Source of the DNA: Endomychus coccineus
Lineage: Eukaryota > Arthropoda > Insecta > Coleoptera > Endomychidae
Length of the DNA: 64,000 bases
Direction of reading: 5' to 3'
NCBI GenBank assembly: GCA_958510875.1
Contig: OY294070.1
Span: 17,909,631 to 17,973,630 of the forward strand
Shown here: one piece after another, positions 20,501 through 27,133 of the stretch
Layout of the letters: each line of letters opens with the position of its first letter
How positions within the stretch are numbered: position 1 is the first letter of the stretch
Translations under genes and position numbers: made by a program
Notes under the pieces: generated by a model
What the model saw: only the letters and a program-made list of their open reading frames with translations
Told to the model about the DNA's origin: nothing
The model's database searches: none

Positions 20501-21551
20501 GACATAAGAATCTGCCGATATTCTTACATGTGTGAATTTTTTTCAATATAACAAAATTTTGAATTGTGACTTTAAAATATTGTAATCAACTATATATAAA
20601 AATATCTGCTAATAATTTCGAATCATCAATAAATTTATTATCATTCAATGAATTTATCCATTGTTCAAAAATATATTTCTTTTCTCCATAATTTTAAATT
20701 GGTAACCAACTCATAAAAATGCAATTTTTATAAATACCTGTGAATTTGTAGTTGGTAATTCATTTTCAGAATCAGTTACACTAAACGTTTCTGATTTGTT
20801 ATCATTTTCACTATCACTAGATGATGATTCTTCTAACCCGACATGCCACTTTTTATGCCACTCTTCACTACCAATAATATAGGGCAGAGGTCGGTTAACA
20901 TATGGATCCTTCGGTCGCAGGACATAACTTAAAATAAAAAACTATTTACAACTTGAATCCTGAAGTAAGTAATAACTTACCTAACAAAATCATTATCTTC
21001 CTCACTATCACTGTTTTCCACATCTATTTTATCAAAATATTTGTCTAGGACTTGTAGGCCTATTGATACTGCTTCTTGCATATCTTTCATTCGCTCCTCT
21101 TCTGAGATGTTTATGTTGTTGCCCTAAGAATGATAAAAACAGTGACATATTTGATTAATATAAATTCAAATACCTTCTCATTTGACTCGTTCCCTTGAAC
21201 TGGCAATGTTTCATCATCTTCATAGACTCTACTTTCAATGAATTGGGTATTCTTCAAACTTTGAAATTCATTTTGAGCAATGTCCAGTCTTAAACTGGTA
21301 TTATCTAAACTTTCAGTTAAGTCATTCAATTTAGTGTTCAATTGATCAGCTCTCTCCAACATATTCTGCAAAATTTCCGAAGTCATTAAACCTGGCTTTT
21401 ACGGTAAAACTCATAAGAAAATACCTACATCTGCAAAGGATTCTAATGTTTTCAATAATGCAACATCCCCTGCCAAATTCCAATTATCAGCATGATCAAT
21501 TATTTCTTCAGTACTCCATGCTGTTTCCCACATCTTACAGCCGTTCGACAT
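1947..21551 (-). CDS. WASHC2: WASH complex subunit 2 (FAM21), 3' end outside the window
   Basis: FAM21 is the long scaffold subunit of the WASH complex, which activates Arp2/3 on endosomes; its acidic tail binds retromer and capping protein. Eleven phase-compatible exons are seen (minus strand): 21429-21551, 21174-21365, 20981-21123, 20738-20927, 18667-18828, 15428-15560, 15108-15367, 14828-15007, 14349-14462, 8113-9251, 1947-2569. They encode about 1086 residues. The start MSNGCKMWETAWS begins a head domain (about residues 1-215) with NTQFIESRVYEDDE and RPLPYIIGS, both typical of FAM21. FAEQLAAKLG follows near residue 279. After that come many acidic LFxDD/LFDDDLF-type repeats, densest in the 1139-bp exon; these are the family's retromer-binding LFa repeats. 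The last visible exon ends at a GTGAGT donor, so the gene continues to the left. Introns 9 and 10 (over 5 kb each) are full of mobile DNA. The identity of the head is certain; membership of the final exon rests on phase and splice sites only. Confidence 0.94.
2834..3060 (-). mobile_element. Short ribozyme-bearing Penelope-like foldback
   Basis: This 227-bp insertion starts with the family 3' tail in reverse (ATTCTTGGCCCAGTATGAA). It carries one hammerhead at 2916-2959 and ends in an inverted copy of the last 30-40 bp (TGTGACCTATTTCCCGAGAA). Flanks AATTGTTCGTATTA (2820-2833) and AATTGTTCATATTA (3061-3074) look like a 14-bp target duplication with one mismatch. Confidence 0.75.
2916..2959 (-). 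ncRNA. Hammerhead ribozyme, intact core
   Basis: Minus strand, 5' to 3': stem I strand AGTCTT, core CTGATGA, an unpaired T, stem II GGTC/GACC with loop GTGA, core GAAA, stem III ACG/CGT with a 2-nt loop, TA cleavage dinucleotide, stem I strand AAGAC. All core nucleotides are present and stem I pairs. The minimal stem III is as described for hammerheads of Penelope-like retroelements. Activity is inferred, not shown. Confidence 0.8.
3100..4300. other. WASHC2 intron 10, unassigned
   Basis: AT-rich intronic sequence. A 139-codon minus-strand open frame at 3280-3699 has no recognisable domain and no matching splice phase, so I do not call it a gene. Confidence 0.4.
4310..4445. repeat. Dispersed repeat shared with 47220-47440
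   Basis: Blocks such as TCATTATAATTTGTA, ATTCGAAACGGCA and the run ending CACTTGCTA/CGCTTGCTA recur in order at 47220-47440, where the copy is longer. No coding content or ends are recognisable. Confidence 0.55.
5690..6290. repeat. Complex inverted repeat
   Basis: Two arms (about 5700-5955 and 6000-6285) share GTGTTTTCGATGTGT, ATTATCGTGTGATAAG, GGTCGCTGATTAC and AAGAAAATTTTCTTA in inverse orientation, but with the two halves of the arm in permuted order. The structure looks like a tandem repeat followed by its inversion. No protein is readable. Confidence 0.6.
6292..7415. mobile_element. Foldback element of about 1.1 kb
   Basis: Inverted arms of about 350-400 bp (6300-6690 and 7080-7415) share ATCGATTCCTG/ATCGATTTCTG, CAATAAACATTTTACA, AACATATCCTAGTATTTTTT and AGCCGAGATATTGAAGATTT on opposite strands. 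The roughly 390-bp centre is AT-rich without a domain. Ends and target duplication are not resolved. It is in WASHC2 intron 10. Confidence 0.65.
7437..8112. other. WASHC2 intron 10, no feature seen
   Basis: AT-rich sequence up to the GTGAGT donor after the 8113-9251 exon. I see no repeat partner or coding sequence in it. Confidence 0.4.
9475..9510 (-). ncRNA. Hammerhead ribozyme, broken (stem II and GAAA deleted)
   Basis: CTGATGATGGTCGT runs straight into AACGTACGTAAAGATG, so the second strand of stem II and most of GAAA are missing and it cannot fold as a hammerhead. Stem I has changed to CATCTT/AAGATG from CGTCTT/AAGACG elsewhere, a paired change. Confidence 0.7.
10513..10556 (+). ncRNA. 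Hammerhead ribozyme, stem II damaged
   Basis: Stem I CGTCTT/AAGACG pairs fully, and CTGATGA, GAAAC, ACGTACGT and the GTA cleavage site are present. Stem II has decayed from GTGAGACC to GTGATAGC, so it is probably weak or inactive. Confidence 0.75.
11151..11194 (-). ncRNA. Hammerhead ribozyme, nearly intact
   Basis: Core CTGATGA and GAAAC are present. Stem II is GGTT/GACC with one wobble pair, stem III is ACGTACGT and the cleavage position is GTA. Stem I keeps four pairs (TCTT/AAGA), then mismatches. It lies on the left arm of the 11096-11735 element, inverted relative to the partner at 11617-11660. Confidence 0.75.
11617..11660 (+). ncRNA. Hammerhead ribozyme, intact core (best copy)
   Basis: Stem I GTCTT (618-622 of the 11-kb block) pairs with AAGAC (655-659). 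CTGATGA is followed by T, then GGTC-GTGA-GACC, GAAA, and A-C-G paired with C-G-T over loop TA. The predicted scissile bond is after A11654 (GTA). It has every conserved hammerhead nucleotide (CUGANGA, GAAA, U-H cleavage site). The only departure from the textbook form is the extra U before stem II. Confidence 0.82.
12716..13990 (-). mobile_element. Penelope-like retroelement with large internal deletion
   Basis: Minus strand. At 13524-13970 an N-terminal ORF reads KEYRKLMKLLSREKNRRIF then LVRCRNLQVFPNFIKSKS, like PLE N-termini. At about 13120-13270 it reads NPDKCNKTVIMSRNNYENKI, matching the conserved DKGNxTVVM block before the RT. At 12800-13030 it jumps to the end of GIY-YIG (FDYKNANILTKETNYYKRSI, then LEMIHIKR). 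The RT core is deleted. A degenerate hammerhead (13913-13956) lies at the 5' end in antisense. Confidence 0.82.
13913..13956 (+). ncRNA. Hammerhead ribozyme, degenerate
   Basis: CTGATGA and GAAAC are kept and stem II is GGTT/GACC. Stem III is mutated (ACGTAAGT) and stem I has a mismatch next to the core (CGTCCT against AAGACG). Probably inactive. Confidence 0.65.
15604..15801 (+). mobile_element. LINE RNase H fragment (tentative)
   Basis: The plus strand reads KIYTKSDSQAAINEP, close to the SDSQAAI motif of LINE RNase H domains, after WYSGEEQKRAKV. Short, and only the motif supports it. It is opposite in orientation to the LINE at 16140-17340. Confidence 0.35.
16140..17340 (-). mobile_element. 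3' part of an RNase H-bearing non-LTR retrotransposon
   Basis: The minus strand reads, with frameshifts: AQRLACVGLTWAMR (RT tail), VWFTDGSKIGESSGAGVYSC (RNase H first motif), LGAHATV, then SLKTLLSMSKRGLKLVTGLL and a CxxC...ETxxH...C zinc knuckle near 16320-16420. This order (RT, RNase H, zinc knuckle) fits R1/I/Loa-type LINEs. It is clearly more GC-rich than its surroundings, suggesting a recent or differently biased source. It lies in WASHC2 intron 5. A related fragment is at 46600-46960. Confidence 0.75.
17400..17890. other. WASHC2 intron 5, unassigned
   Basis: A 97-codon plus-strand open frame at 17534-17827 has no recognisable motif. It may be a decayed transposon; I could not identify a family. 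Confidence 0.3.
17895..18400 (+). mobile_element. Penelope-like RT fragment with adjacent hammerhead-like motif
   Basis: The plus strand from about 18004 reads PKVWYIYVDDIFAITSKDF, then FLNTLNSQFDSLRFTVEIE, LPFLDTNI and DIYRKPTQTNRYT. This is the PLE reverse transcriptase palm with the YVDD catalytic motif and the following LPFLD and YRKPT blocks. It is open from about 18000 to 18270, then frameshifted. Immediately 5', on the other strand, is a second-family hammerhead core (17951-17998). It lies in WASHC2 intron 5 and belongs to a PLE lineage different from the CGTCTT family. Confidence 0.8.
17951..17998 (-). ncRNA. Hammerhead-like ribozyme, second family
   Basis: The minus strand has CTGATGA, an extra T, a six-pair stem II (GGCTAC/GTAGCC, loop TTG), GAAA and a GTC cleavage triplet. 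Stem III is reduced (AAAGG between GAAA and TC), and stem I pairs only if three nucleotides (CTC) after the cleavage site are left out. The core is convincing; the outer stems are decayed. Confidence 0.5.
19375..20360 (-). mobile_element. 5'-truncated Penelope-like retroelement
   Basis: The left end is the family 3' tail, with the hammerhead at 19457-19500 in sense orientation. The minus strand then reads the GIY-YIG end (AEHCFDYNRQFDYKNVNIL, then KRSTLEMIYVKRDSNF), the RT thumb (LKNVLNKYDINVAHEPNN) and, further in, VLIPSHFQENINSEIVRNTL then KMNGYPKTFFNSIINERIK. It has frameshifts and is 5'-truncated. It lies in WASHC2 intron 4. Confidence 0.85.
19457..19500 (-). ncRNA. Hammerhead ribozyme, intact core
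   Basis: Stem I CGTCTT/AAGACG is six perfect pairs; CTGATGA is present; stem II is GGTC-GTGA-GACT with one wobble; GAAAC, ACGTACGT and GTA are present. It lies about 80 bp from the 3' end of the PLE fragment in the same orientation, where a 3' processing ribozyme would be expected. Confidence 0.82.
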
Positions 21552-22048
21552 TGGAAACTATACGATACGTTATTCGAAAATAATCTATATACACACTTCT
21601 TTCAAACAAGTGGTTTATATTGAGAATTGGCATACAAAAACAAAAAGTTGTCAAAGCCACAGCTGATTTTACTATTTCGAACTACTACTTGCACCATAGA
21701 TATTGCTGATCTAAGCAGTCATAAAAATTTCGAGTTAACTATGATCTAAGAATGAACCACAGTAATAAAATTGTACTTGTGATACTGTGAACATAGCATT
21801 GTTCAATGGACGAATGTGATGCGAAGAACAGAGTACGTACGTCTGTGATCTTTATCATCACTGAAATACAATTTATTTTTATTCTATAGTAAATAGCAAA
21901 GTATTTATTTGATTCTGCGGACAGTAGTTCTAATGATTCCGTTTCCATTGCGTTGATGGAGAACTGCTTGCGGTTGATCTGTTATTTTATTATTGTTAAA
22001 TTAACAGATTAAATGATCATAAGAAATGATTAGAGAATAATTTTTATA
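21552..22048. promoter_or_regulatory. Bidirectional promoter region between WASHC2 and MED21
   Basis: The two start codons face away from each other, only 497 bp apart. No other credible coding sequence or mobile element is seen in between, so both core promoters and 5' UTRs should lie here. I see no clear TATA box placed for either gene. The assignment is by position only. Confidence 0.6.
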
Positions 22049-22597
22049 ATGGCAGACCGATTAACTCAGTTACAAGATTGTATCAATCAAGTAAGTATAT
22101 GGAAATGCAATGGAACCTGTTGATCAATAAAACATATTTTTTACAGCAAGCCGAGCACTTTTGCAACAGTATTGGCATATTACAACAATTTGCACCACCA
22201 AGCAAGTTTCCTAATTTTGATAGATCAGGCTCACAAACTCCCCAACAGCAATCTCAGGAGGATTATGTACAGTTATTTACCACACTGATTGCAAGATGTG
22301 CAAAAGATATTGATACCCTCATTGAATCACTACCTAGTGAAGAAAATTCAACAGATCTGCAGGTAATGTTACAAGTTCACCAATTGAGAAATTTTAATTT
22401 TCTTTATTGTACAGGTGCAAAGTTTGAGAATTTTGGAAGTTGAGAATCAGGAAGCCGCTGAAAGGTTGGAAGCTGTTGTTCGCCGAGGTCAAGAACTGCT
22501 TGAGCATATTCAAGCAGCATTAAGTGATATCGCCCAAGCCCAATTAGATATGCAACATCTTGCCAAGAGTTCAGCACAACAGGAAGCAATTAATTGA
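22049..22597 (+). CDS. MED21: Mediator of RNA polymerase II transcription subunit 21
   Basis: MED21 is a small essential subunit of the Mediator middle module; it forms a coiled-coil heterodimer with MED7 and links activators to RNA polymerase II in the nucleus. Three exons: 22049-22090, 22147-22362 and 22415-22597, with GTAAGT, GTAATG and GTGC-type junctions in frame. They give 146 aa, the usual length for insects. The start MADRLTQLQDCINQQAEHF is the conserved family N-terminus. DYVQLFTTLIARCAKDIDTL and the heptad-rich ENQEAAERLE...LLEHIQAALSDIAQAQLDMQ coiled coil complete the family pattern. Introns are 56 and 52 bp. A polyadenylation hexamer AATAAA lies at 22747-22752. It is divergent from WASHC2. 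The protein looks intact. Confidence 0.97.
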
Positions 22598-22746
22598 AAG
22601 AAGTTGAAGCAATTTTGTGAATTGTAACAATTAATTTTATTGTATTTTACAATCAGTTGTGGAGTTTGAAAATGTGATATGAAATTTCTACCTTTGTAAT
22701 ACTTCCGGTTAAATAGTTAAGTATCAATTATAAGTTATTTAAAATT

Positions 22747-22752
22747 AATAAA
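22747..22752 (+). terminator. MED21 polyadenylation signal
   Basis: AATAAA lies 150 bp after the MED21 stop codon in an AT-rich 3' UTR. It is the first canonical hexamer downstream. Confidence 0.55.
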
Positions 22753-23369
22753 ACATCAATGATTGTTAGATTTTCATGTGTAGTTACTAGTTTTACACTG
22801 ACACTGTGATTGTGCGCAGCTAGCAACTAGATGCGGCAAAAGAAATGCCTCTCTAGGCAGTAACACATGCATGTATTTGACAACTAAATTAAGGAGAGCG
22901 CGGTTACTATTTTGTGTGAGCCGCTTCATGGTGAAATGTGTCATAAGCCTAGCAGCACATTGCCAAACACCCCTTATATCAAATGACCAAATAACTGACC
23001 AAATTATTTTATCCCTTAGGTTTATTTACTACGAAATTCAAATATTTTACATATTTGTCATTTTCAAATGAATTTTACTTGAAAATGGTGTGTCCAATCG
23101 AAACAAAACAAGAAAACTGCGAAATTTCAAGATTTTTTATGCAAAATGATAAACAATCTGCTCATTTTTTGATTCATACCGGTCAGGTATATTATATTGC
23201 GTTCATAAATTATTTAATAATTCTAAGAAAGATCTCGTGTAAATTGGAAATTTTGAAATATTTAATAAATCGAAAAAATTTAATTTCGAGAATTTTGAAA
23301 AAAACTGAAAATACTACTTCACTTTGTTCATAGATTAATTTGAATTTTTCAGTAACAAAGATTATTAAT
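22753..23369. other. MED21 downstream spacer, no feature seen
   Basis: AT-rich spacer between the MED21 polyadenylation signal and the hAT-like element. Short open frames have no recognisable motif. Confidence 0.4.
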
Positions 23370-23377
23370 CATATTAA

Positions 23378-24403
23378 CAGTGGCGGAACTACAATGCACG
23401 GGAACCGGCAACGCGGGGGGGCCCAGAGCTATAGGGGCCCAAATGCATCATGAAAAGAGAAACATTCTCGAAACTGATAACCGACTTTACCAGCAAGCGC
23501 AAAAAAAAACAAACAATTCTAATACAAAACATTTTAAAACCCTTAGCAAGTATTGCAACCTCCCACATCTGTTTGTCATTACTTTGTTTTGACGCACTGA
23601 CTCGGCTGCCTGAAAACAAAGAAAAAGGCCCCTCTCTGACACTTCAGAGCACTTGTCGTAAATTGTTTGGCTAGGTTGATCAGTGACAGTGTTACGTCGC
23701 TAAATAACGCCACTATATATTATTTAATTATGTATGTACTTCCCAATTTTACAACCATCTCGTCACCGTCTCGACCCCTCCGGTAAGTACGTTCATTTGT
23801 TTCATGTTTTCAGAACTATACAAACCCAAATATTTATCATTTATGATACCTCTCCAGATGTTATTTATGACCATTTCTTGGCGCATCGACAATTCGGGTT
23901 TTTCCATTTGAAGTATTTGAACCTTTCTTCTTACACATTCCTCAGTAATAGCATGTTTTCCACCACTTCCTTCCTGTCACTAATAAAAACCTACCAATTT
24001 GTAAACTCCACCCTCTTCTACTTTTCTATTAGATTTTAAGTTTGTTAATTTTAAGATACCTATATCTTGTGAATGTGTGGGTAACTTTGAAATTTGCATT
24101 CAACTCGAATTCGTTACAAAATATTAAACTGTGAAAGTTGGTAAGTTATATTTTCAGCTTTATTTTTTAATTCAAATATGAAAATAAAAGATGTAATTAG
24201 AGATTTTGCAAATTTGAAATCTAGGAGGAAGGATTTAAAATTTTAAATATATTTTCTTTTGTTAATTTTTAATTGTTAATAATGCAATTTTGTTCCTTTT
24301 TGTTATTTTTTAAAAAAATATCTATAAAAATTTGTGTTTCTTTTGTAGTAGAGGCCCGAATAATATTTTGCGGGGGGGCCAAAAAATTGAAGTTCCGCCA
24401 CTG
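23378..24403. mobile_element. Non-autonomous hAT-like element, 1026 bp
   Basis: Terminal inverted repeats CAGTGGCGGAACT are identical at both ends and followed by C/G runs on each side. The 8-bp direct repeat CATATTAA lies at 23370-23377 and 24404-24411, the duplication length of hAT elements. No transposase is recognisable inside. The first nine TIR bases (CAGTGGCGG) match the end of the hAT remnant at 29366-30862, so that family may have mobilised it. Confidence 0.9.
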
Positions 24404-24719
24404 CATATTAACAAATTAACTACGTCTATACAATCTTGCACATTACCACCTGTCTCTTTACATCCTCCACATCACTTTAAATTATTACTTCTCCTTATCA
24501 CCACAACAATAAATATGATTTACAAAAATAATTATTGTATCGTCAAAACAAAACACCGGTACTAGGTTAGGTATACCCACATGGACTCTATCCCAACTTT
24601 TAACTGGTTTTCGCCGTTTTTGTAAGCTACCGCGCTACTTCATTCGTGTTCATGCTATCTTTTCCCCACTACTTATGGTATGGACAGTGCCTCTAGGATA
24701 ATTTATTGTCTGTGTTTAG

Positions 24720-25790
24720 TTCATGGTAACTACGATCTCTAAAGTGATGCAGAAAGCAATCAACATCGAGCTCATAAAGTACCCACTCGAGCTAAAAAAT
24801 TGTTAATGACCGGCTGTATCGCTTTCGTCAGCAGAGATCACTAGGAGACCTGATTTCATCTACGTAACAGATGTATGACAGATATCTATTGAAAAACATG
24901 GGGAATCTCTAACTGTATCATTCGATATGTCCAAAGTATTTCAACGATTCTGGCACCAAAGCCTTCTTGGAGAACTTCCGTCATATGGTTTGCTGCTTCG
25001 ACTGTGTCGCTTACTATCGAGTTTCCTCTCAGAACGATCACTATATGTGGTGGTTGGTGGAGTATCCTCCGATACGATGGTTATAAACGCTGGTGTTCCA
25101 CAGGGACCTATCTTGGCACCAACTTTGTTTCTGCTCCACACCGACGATCCGCTGGGAGTGACCACTTGACCCGTCCACAGCTTTGCAGATGATGGTACAC
25201 TTCATACCGCTTTCTCATCTAGAGCCCCTATAACATCCATTGAAGCCAGAGGAGCGAGACAAGGACAGGTTGACGCAATTAATGGAGGTTGACGCAATTA
25301 AAGTAGACTTTAATGCAACCAAAACTCAAGCTTGCATCTTCTCTAGGAAAGAGGATCCCACAATCCCTAATATGATGATATCAGGTACAACTACTCCTAT
25401 GAAGTCTTCTAAAACCATGCTCGGGATCACCACCAACAGCAACCTCTCATGAGACGATCATGTGAGGTCCATTGCGAAAGTCACTAGTCACCACTTCACT
25501 GTCAAACTCGAGACCTGCCGAACTTCTTTCAAACAGACTTCATTCTTTATCGAACAGCGAAGTTGTGGAACTCTTTACCTAGCGAGGTCTTTCCCTATGC
25601 CTATAACCTCCAAACCCTCAAGAAAAATTCTAATGCCTATCTCCTCTCCCAACATTTCACCGCTAGCTCACGATGTTCTACGAACATTATAGGTTTCCCT
25701 CTCGTGTAGTCAAAGCATGAAAAAAATATAGTGCTGAGTTTCATGACCTACCACTTTAATAGGTTGGGTGCAGATTGATGTAAATACTTT
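24720..25790 (+). mobile_element. Degenerate Jockey-type LINE, RT and 3' end
   Basis: The plus strand reads, with frameshifts and deletions: [36 protein letters not shown]-like (catalytic A block), LSSFLSERSLYVVVGGVSSD then TMVINAGVPQGPILAPTLFL, FNATKTQACIFSRKEDPTI, and near the end RTSFKQTSFF. The order and motifs are those of a Jockey/I-like ORF2 RT with its C-terminal tail. The FADD catalytic segment is frameshifted (SFADDGT in the next frame at about 25180). Related pieces are at 28838-29181 and 30940-31100. Confidence 0.8.
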
Positions 25791-25803
25791 TACCTCTAAT
25801 ATA

Positions 25804-26566
25804 CAGGATGTTTCAGAAATACCTCTCGTAAATGCAGAGGTAGGGTAGATTTTACAAAAATAATCAGATTTCTCAAATGAACTATGGTCCTATATTCTTT
25901 CGTTTCGGAGATACAGGGCGTTGAATTAAATTTTTTTAACGAAATTTGCTCTAACTGCTGTGCAGTTAAAGATATATTGTTGAAATCTGGTACTCGGGGG
26001 TTTCAGAGGACGCCGAATAAGATGGTTCAGTTAGTTTCGAATAATGCAGTAGAGGGCGCTGGGTGCGCGAATTTTCAGCGTTGATTTTAGTCTTAACTTT
26101 TTTGAAAATATTTTTTTTATTTTCTTTGCACATTTTTCTGGTTTATAATTTTATTTCAAACCAATAATGTACTCTTGTTGAGGTTCTCAAAATCTCAGTT
26201 TTCGAGGAAAACGCGTGTAAATGAACATTCGCGATTTCGGTAGTAAGTAAATCTGTTGACGAGTTTTTGTTATGTTCACTTGAACGCGTTTTTCTCGAAA
26301 ACCGTGAAATTTTGAGACCCTCAACAAGAGTACATTATTAGTTTGAAATAAAATTGTAAACCAGAAAAATGTGCAAAGAAAAAACGATTCTGGCTAAAAG
26401 AAACGCCACAAAGTCACGCACTCAGCGCCCTCTACCATCTTATTCGGCGTCCTCTGAAACCTCCAAGTACAACCGATTTCAACGGAATATCTGTAACTAA
26501 AATCTGATTATTTTTGTAAAATCTACCGTCCCCTGCATTCACGGGAGGTCTTTCTGAAAAACCCTG
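25804..26566. mobile_element. Tc/mariner-like foldback MITE, 763 bp
   Basis: Almost the whole element is a palindrome centred near 26240. Ends CAGGATGTTTCAGAAATACCTC-like and its inverse are flanked by TA. Arms share ACGCCGAATAAGATGG, GAGGGCGCTG, AATGTACTCTTGTTGAGG and AAAATGTGCAAAGAAA. No coding sequence. The termini resemble the CAGGRTGT ends of the DDE elements at 42278 and 49305. Confidence 0.85.
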
Positions 26567-26571
26567 TATAA

Positions 26572-26940
26572 TTGATATTCAATCATATACTTAATACTTA
26601 TCTCGCAATGATCTGTAACATTTTAATACATATTTTTCTATTCCTTGGTTTAATTTGTATGGTGGGCGCTGCCTCCCCTGTCTACCCGGAGAAGCCACCA
26701 CTGATGCGAACGTTATTTTGCGATACCTCGTTTACATATTTAAATATTTTAAACTCACCTCAATCGCCATATTTTCACATCCTGGTGAAACCTTTCATTT
26801 TAATTCTTCATTTCTGGATTCTGGATCGAACTAAGAGGATAACCTACAGCTCATCAGAGTACTCTTCATATCAATTTGATACAAATTCGGGAATCGGTCT
26901 TGAGAGGAATTGTTCAATATCCAATGATTTATTTTTGTGA
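26572..26940 (+). CDS. Candidate small secreted ORF, unassigned
   Basis: An open frame of 122 codons. From an internal Met at about 26608 it reads MICNILIHIFLFLGLICMVG, then AASPVYPEKPP, which looks like a signal peptide with a cleavage site after Ala followed by a proline-rich start. The rest (LMRTLFCDTSF...) has no recognisable domain, no dibasic-processed peptide and no amidation signal. It lies just beyond the SETD1 polyadenylation signal on the opposite strand. It may be chance, or one exon of an unrecognised gene. Confidence 0.2.
   Translation: MIFNHILNTYLAMICNILIHIFLFLGLICMVGAASPVYPEKPPLMRTLFCDTSFTYLNILNSPQSPYFHILVKPFILILHFWILDRTKRITYSSSEYSSYQFDTNSGIGLERNCSISNDLFL
26928..26933 (-). 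terminator. SETD1 polyadenylation signal (candidate)
   Basis: On the minus strand an AATAAA hexamer lies about 200 bp after the SETD1 stop codon. It is preceded by an AT-rich 3' UTR containing a GT/AC dinucleotide-rich stretch at about 27079-27106. Canonical motif, sensible distance, no experimental support. Confidence 0.5.
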
Positions 26941-27133
26941 ATAAACTGAATTATTATGTACAAGAATTAGCTATGTACAGATAAAAAAACATAATTTAAA
27001 ATATATTTATACTATATATGTTGTTCATAATGAAACACTTCAATTTAAAACTTAAGTTTACAACGGTATGTTGTCACAGACATACACACGCACACACATA
27101 CACACTCTCTATTTAATTTAGTTCTCACTGAAT

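Noticed and set aside
21392..21424. 33-nt intron between WASHC2 exons 1 and 2
   Set aside because: Too short for an insect intron. A better choice is donor GAT|GTAGGT with acceptor TTTTGCAG, giving a 63-nt intron and an in-phase join.
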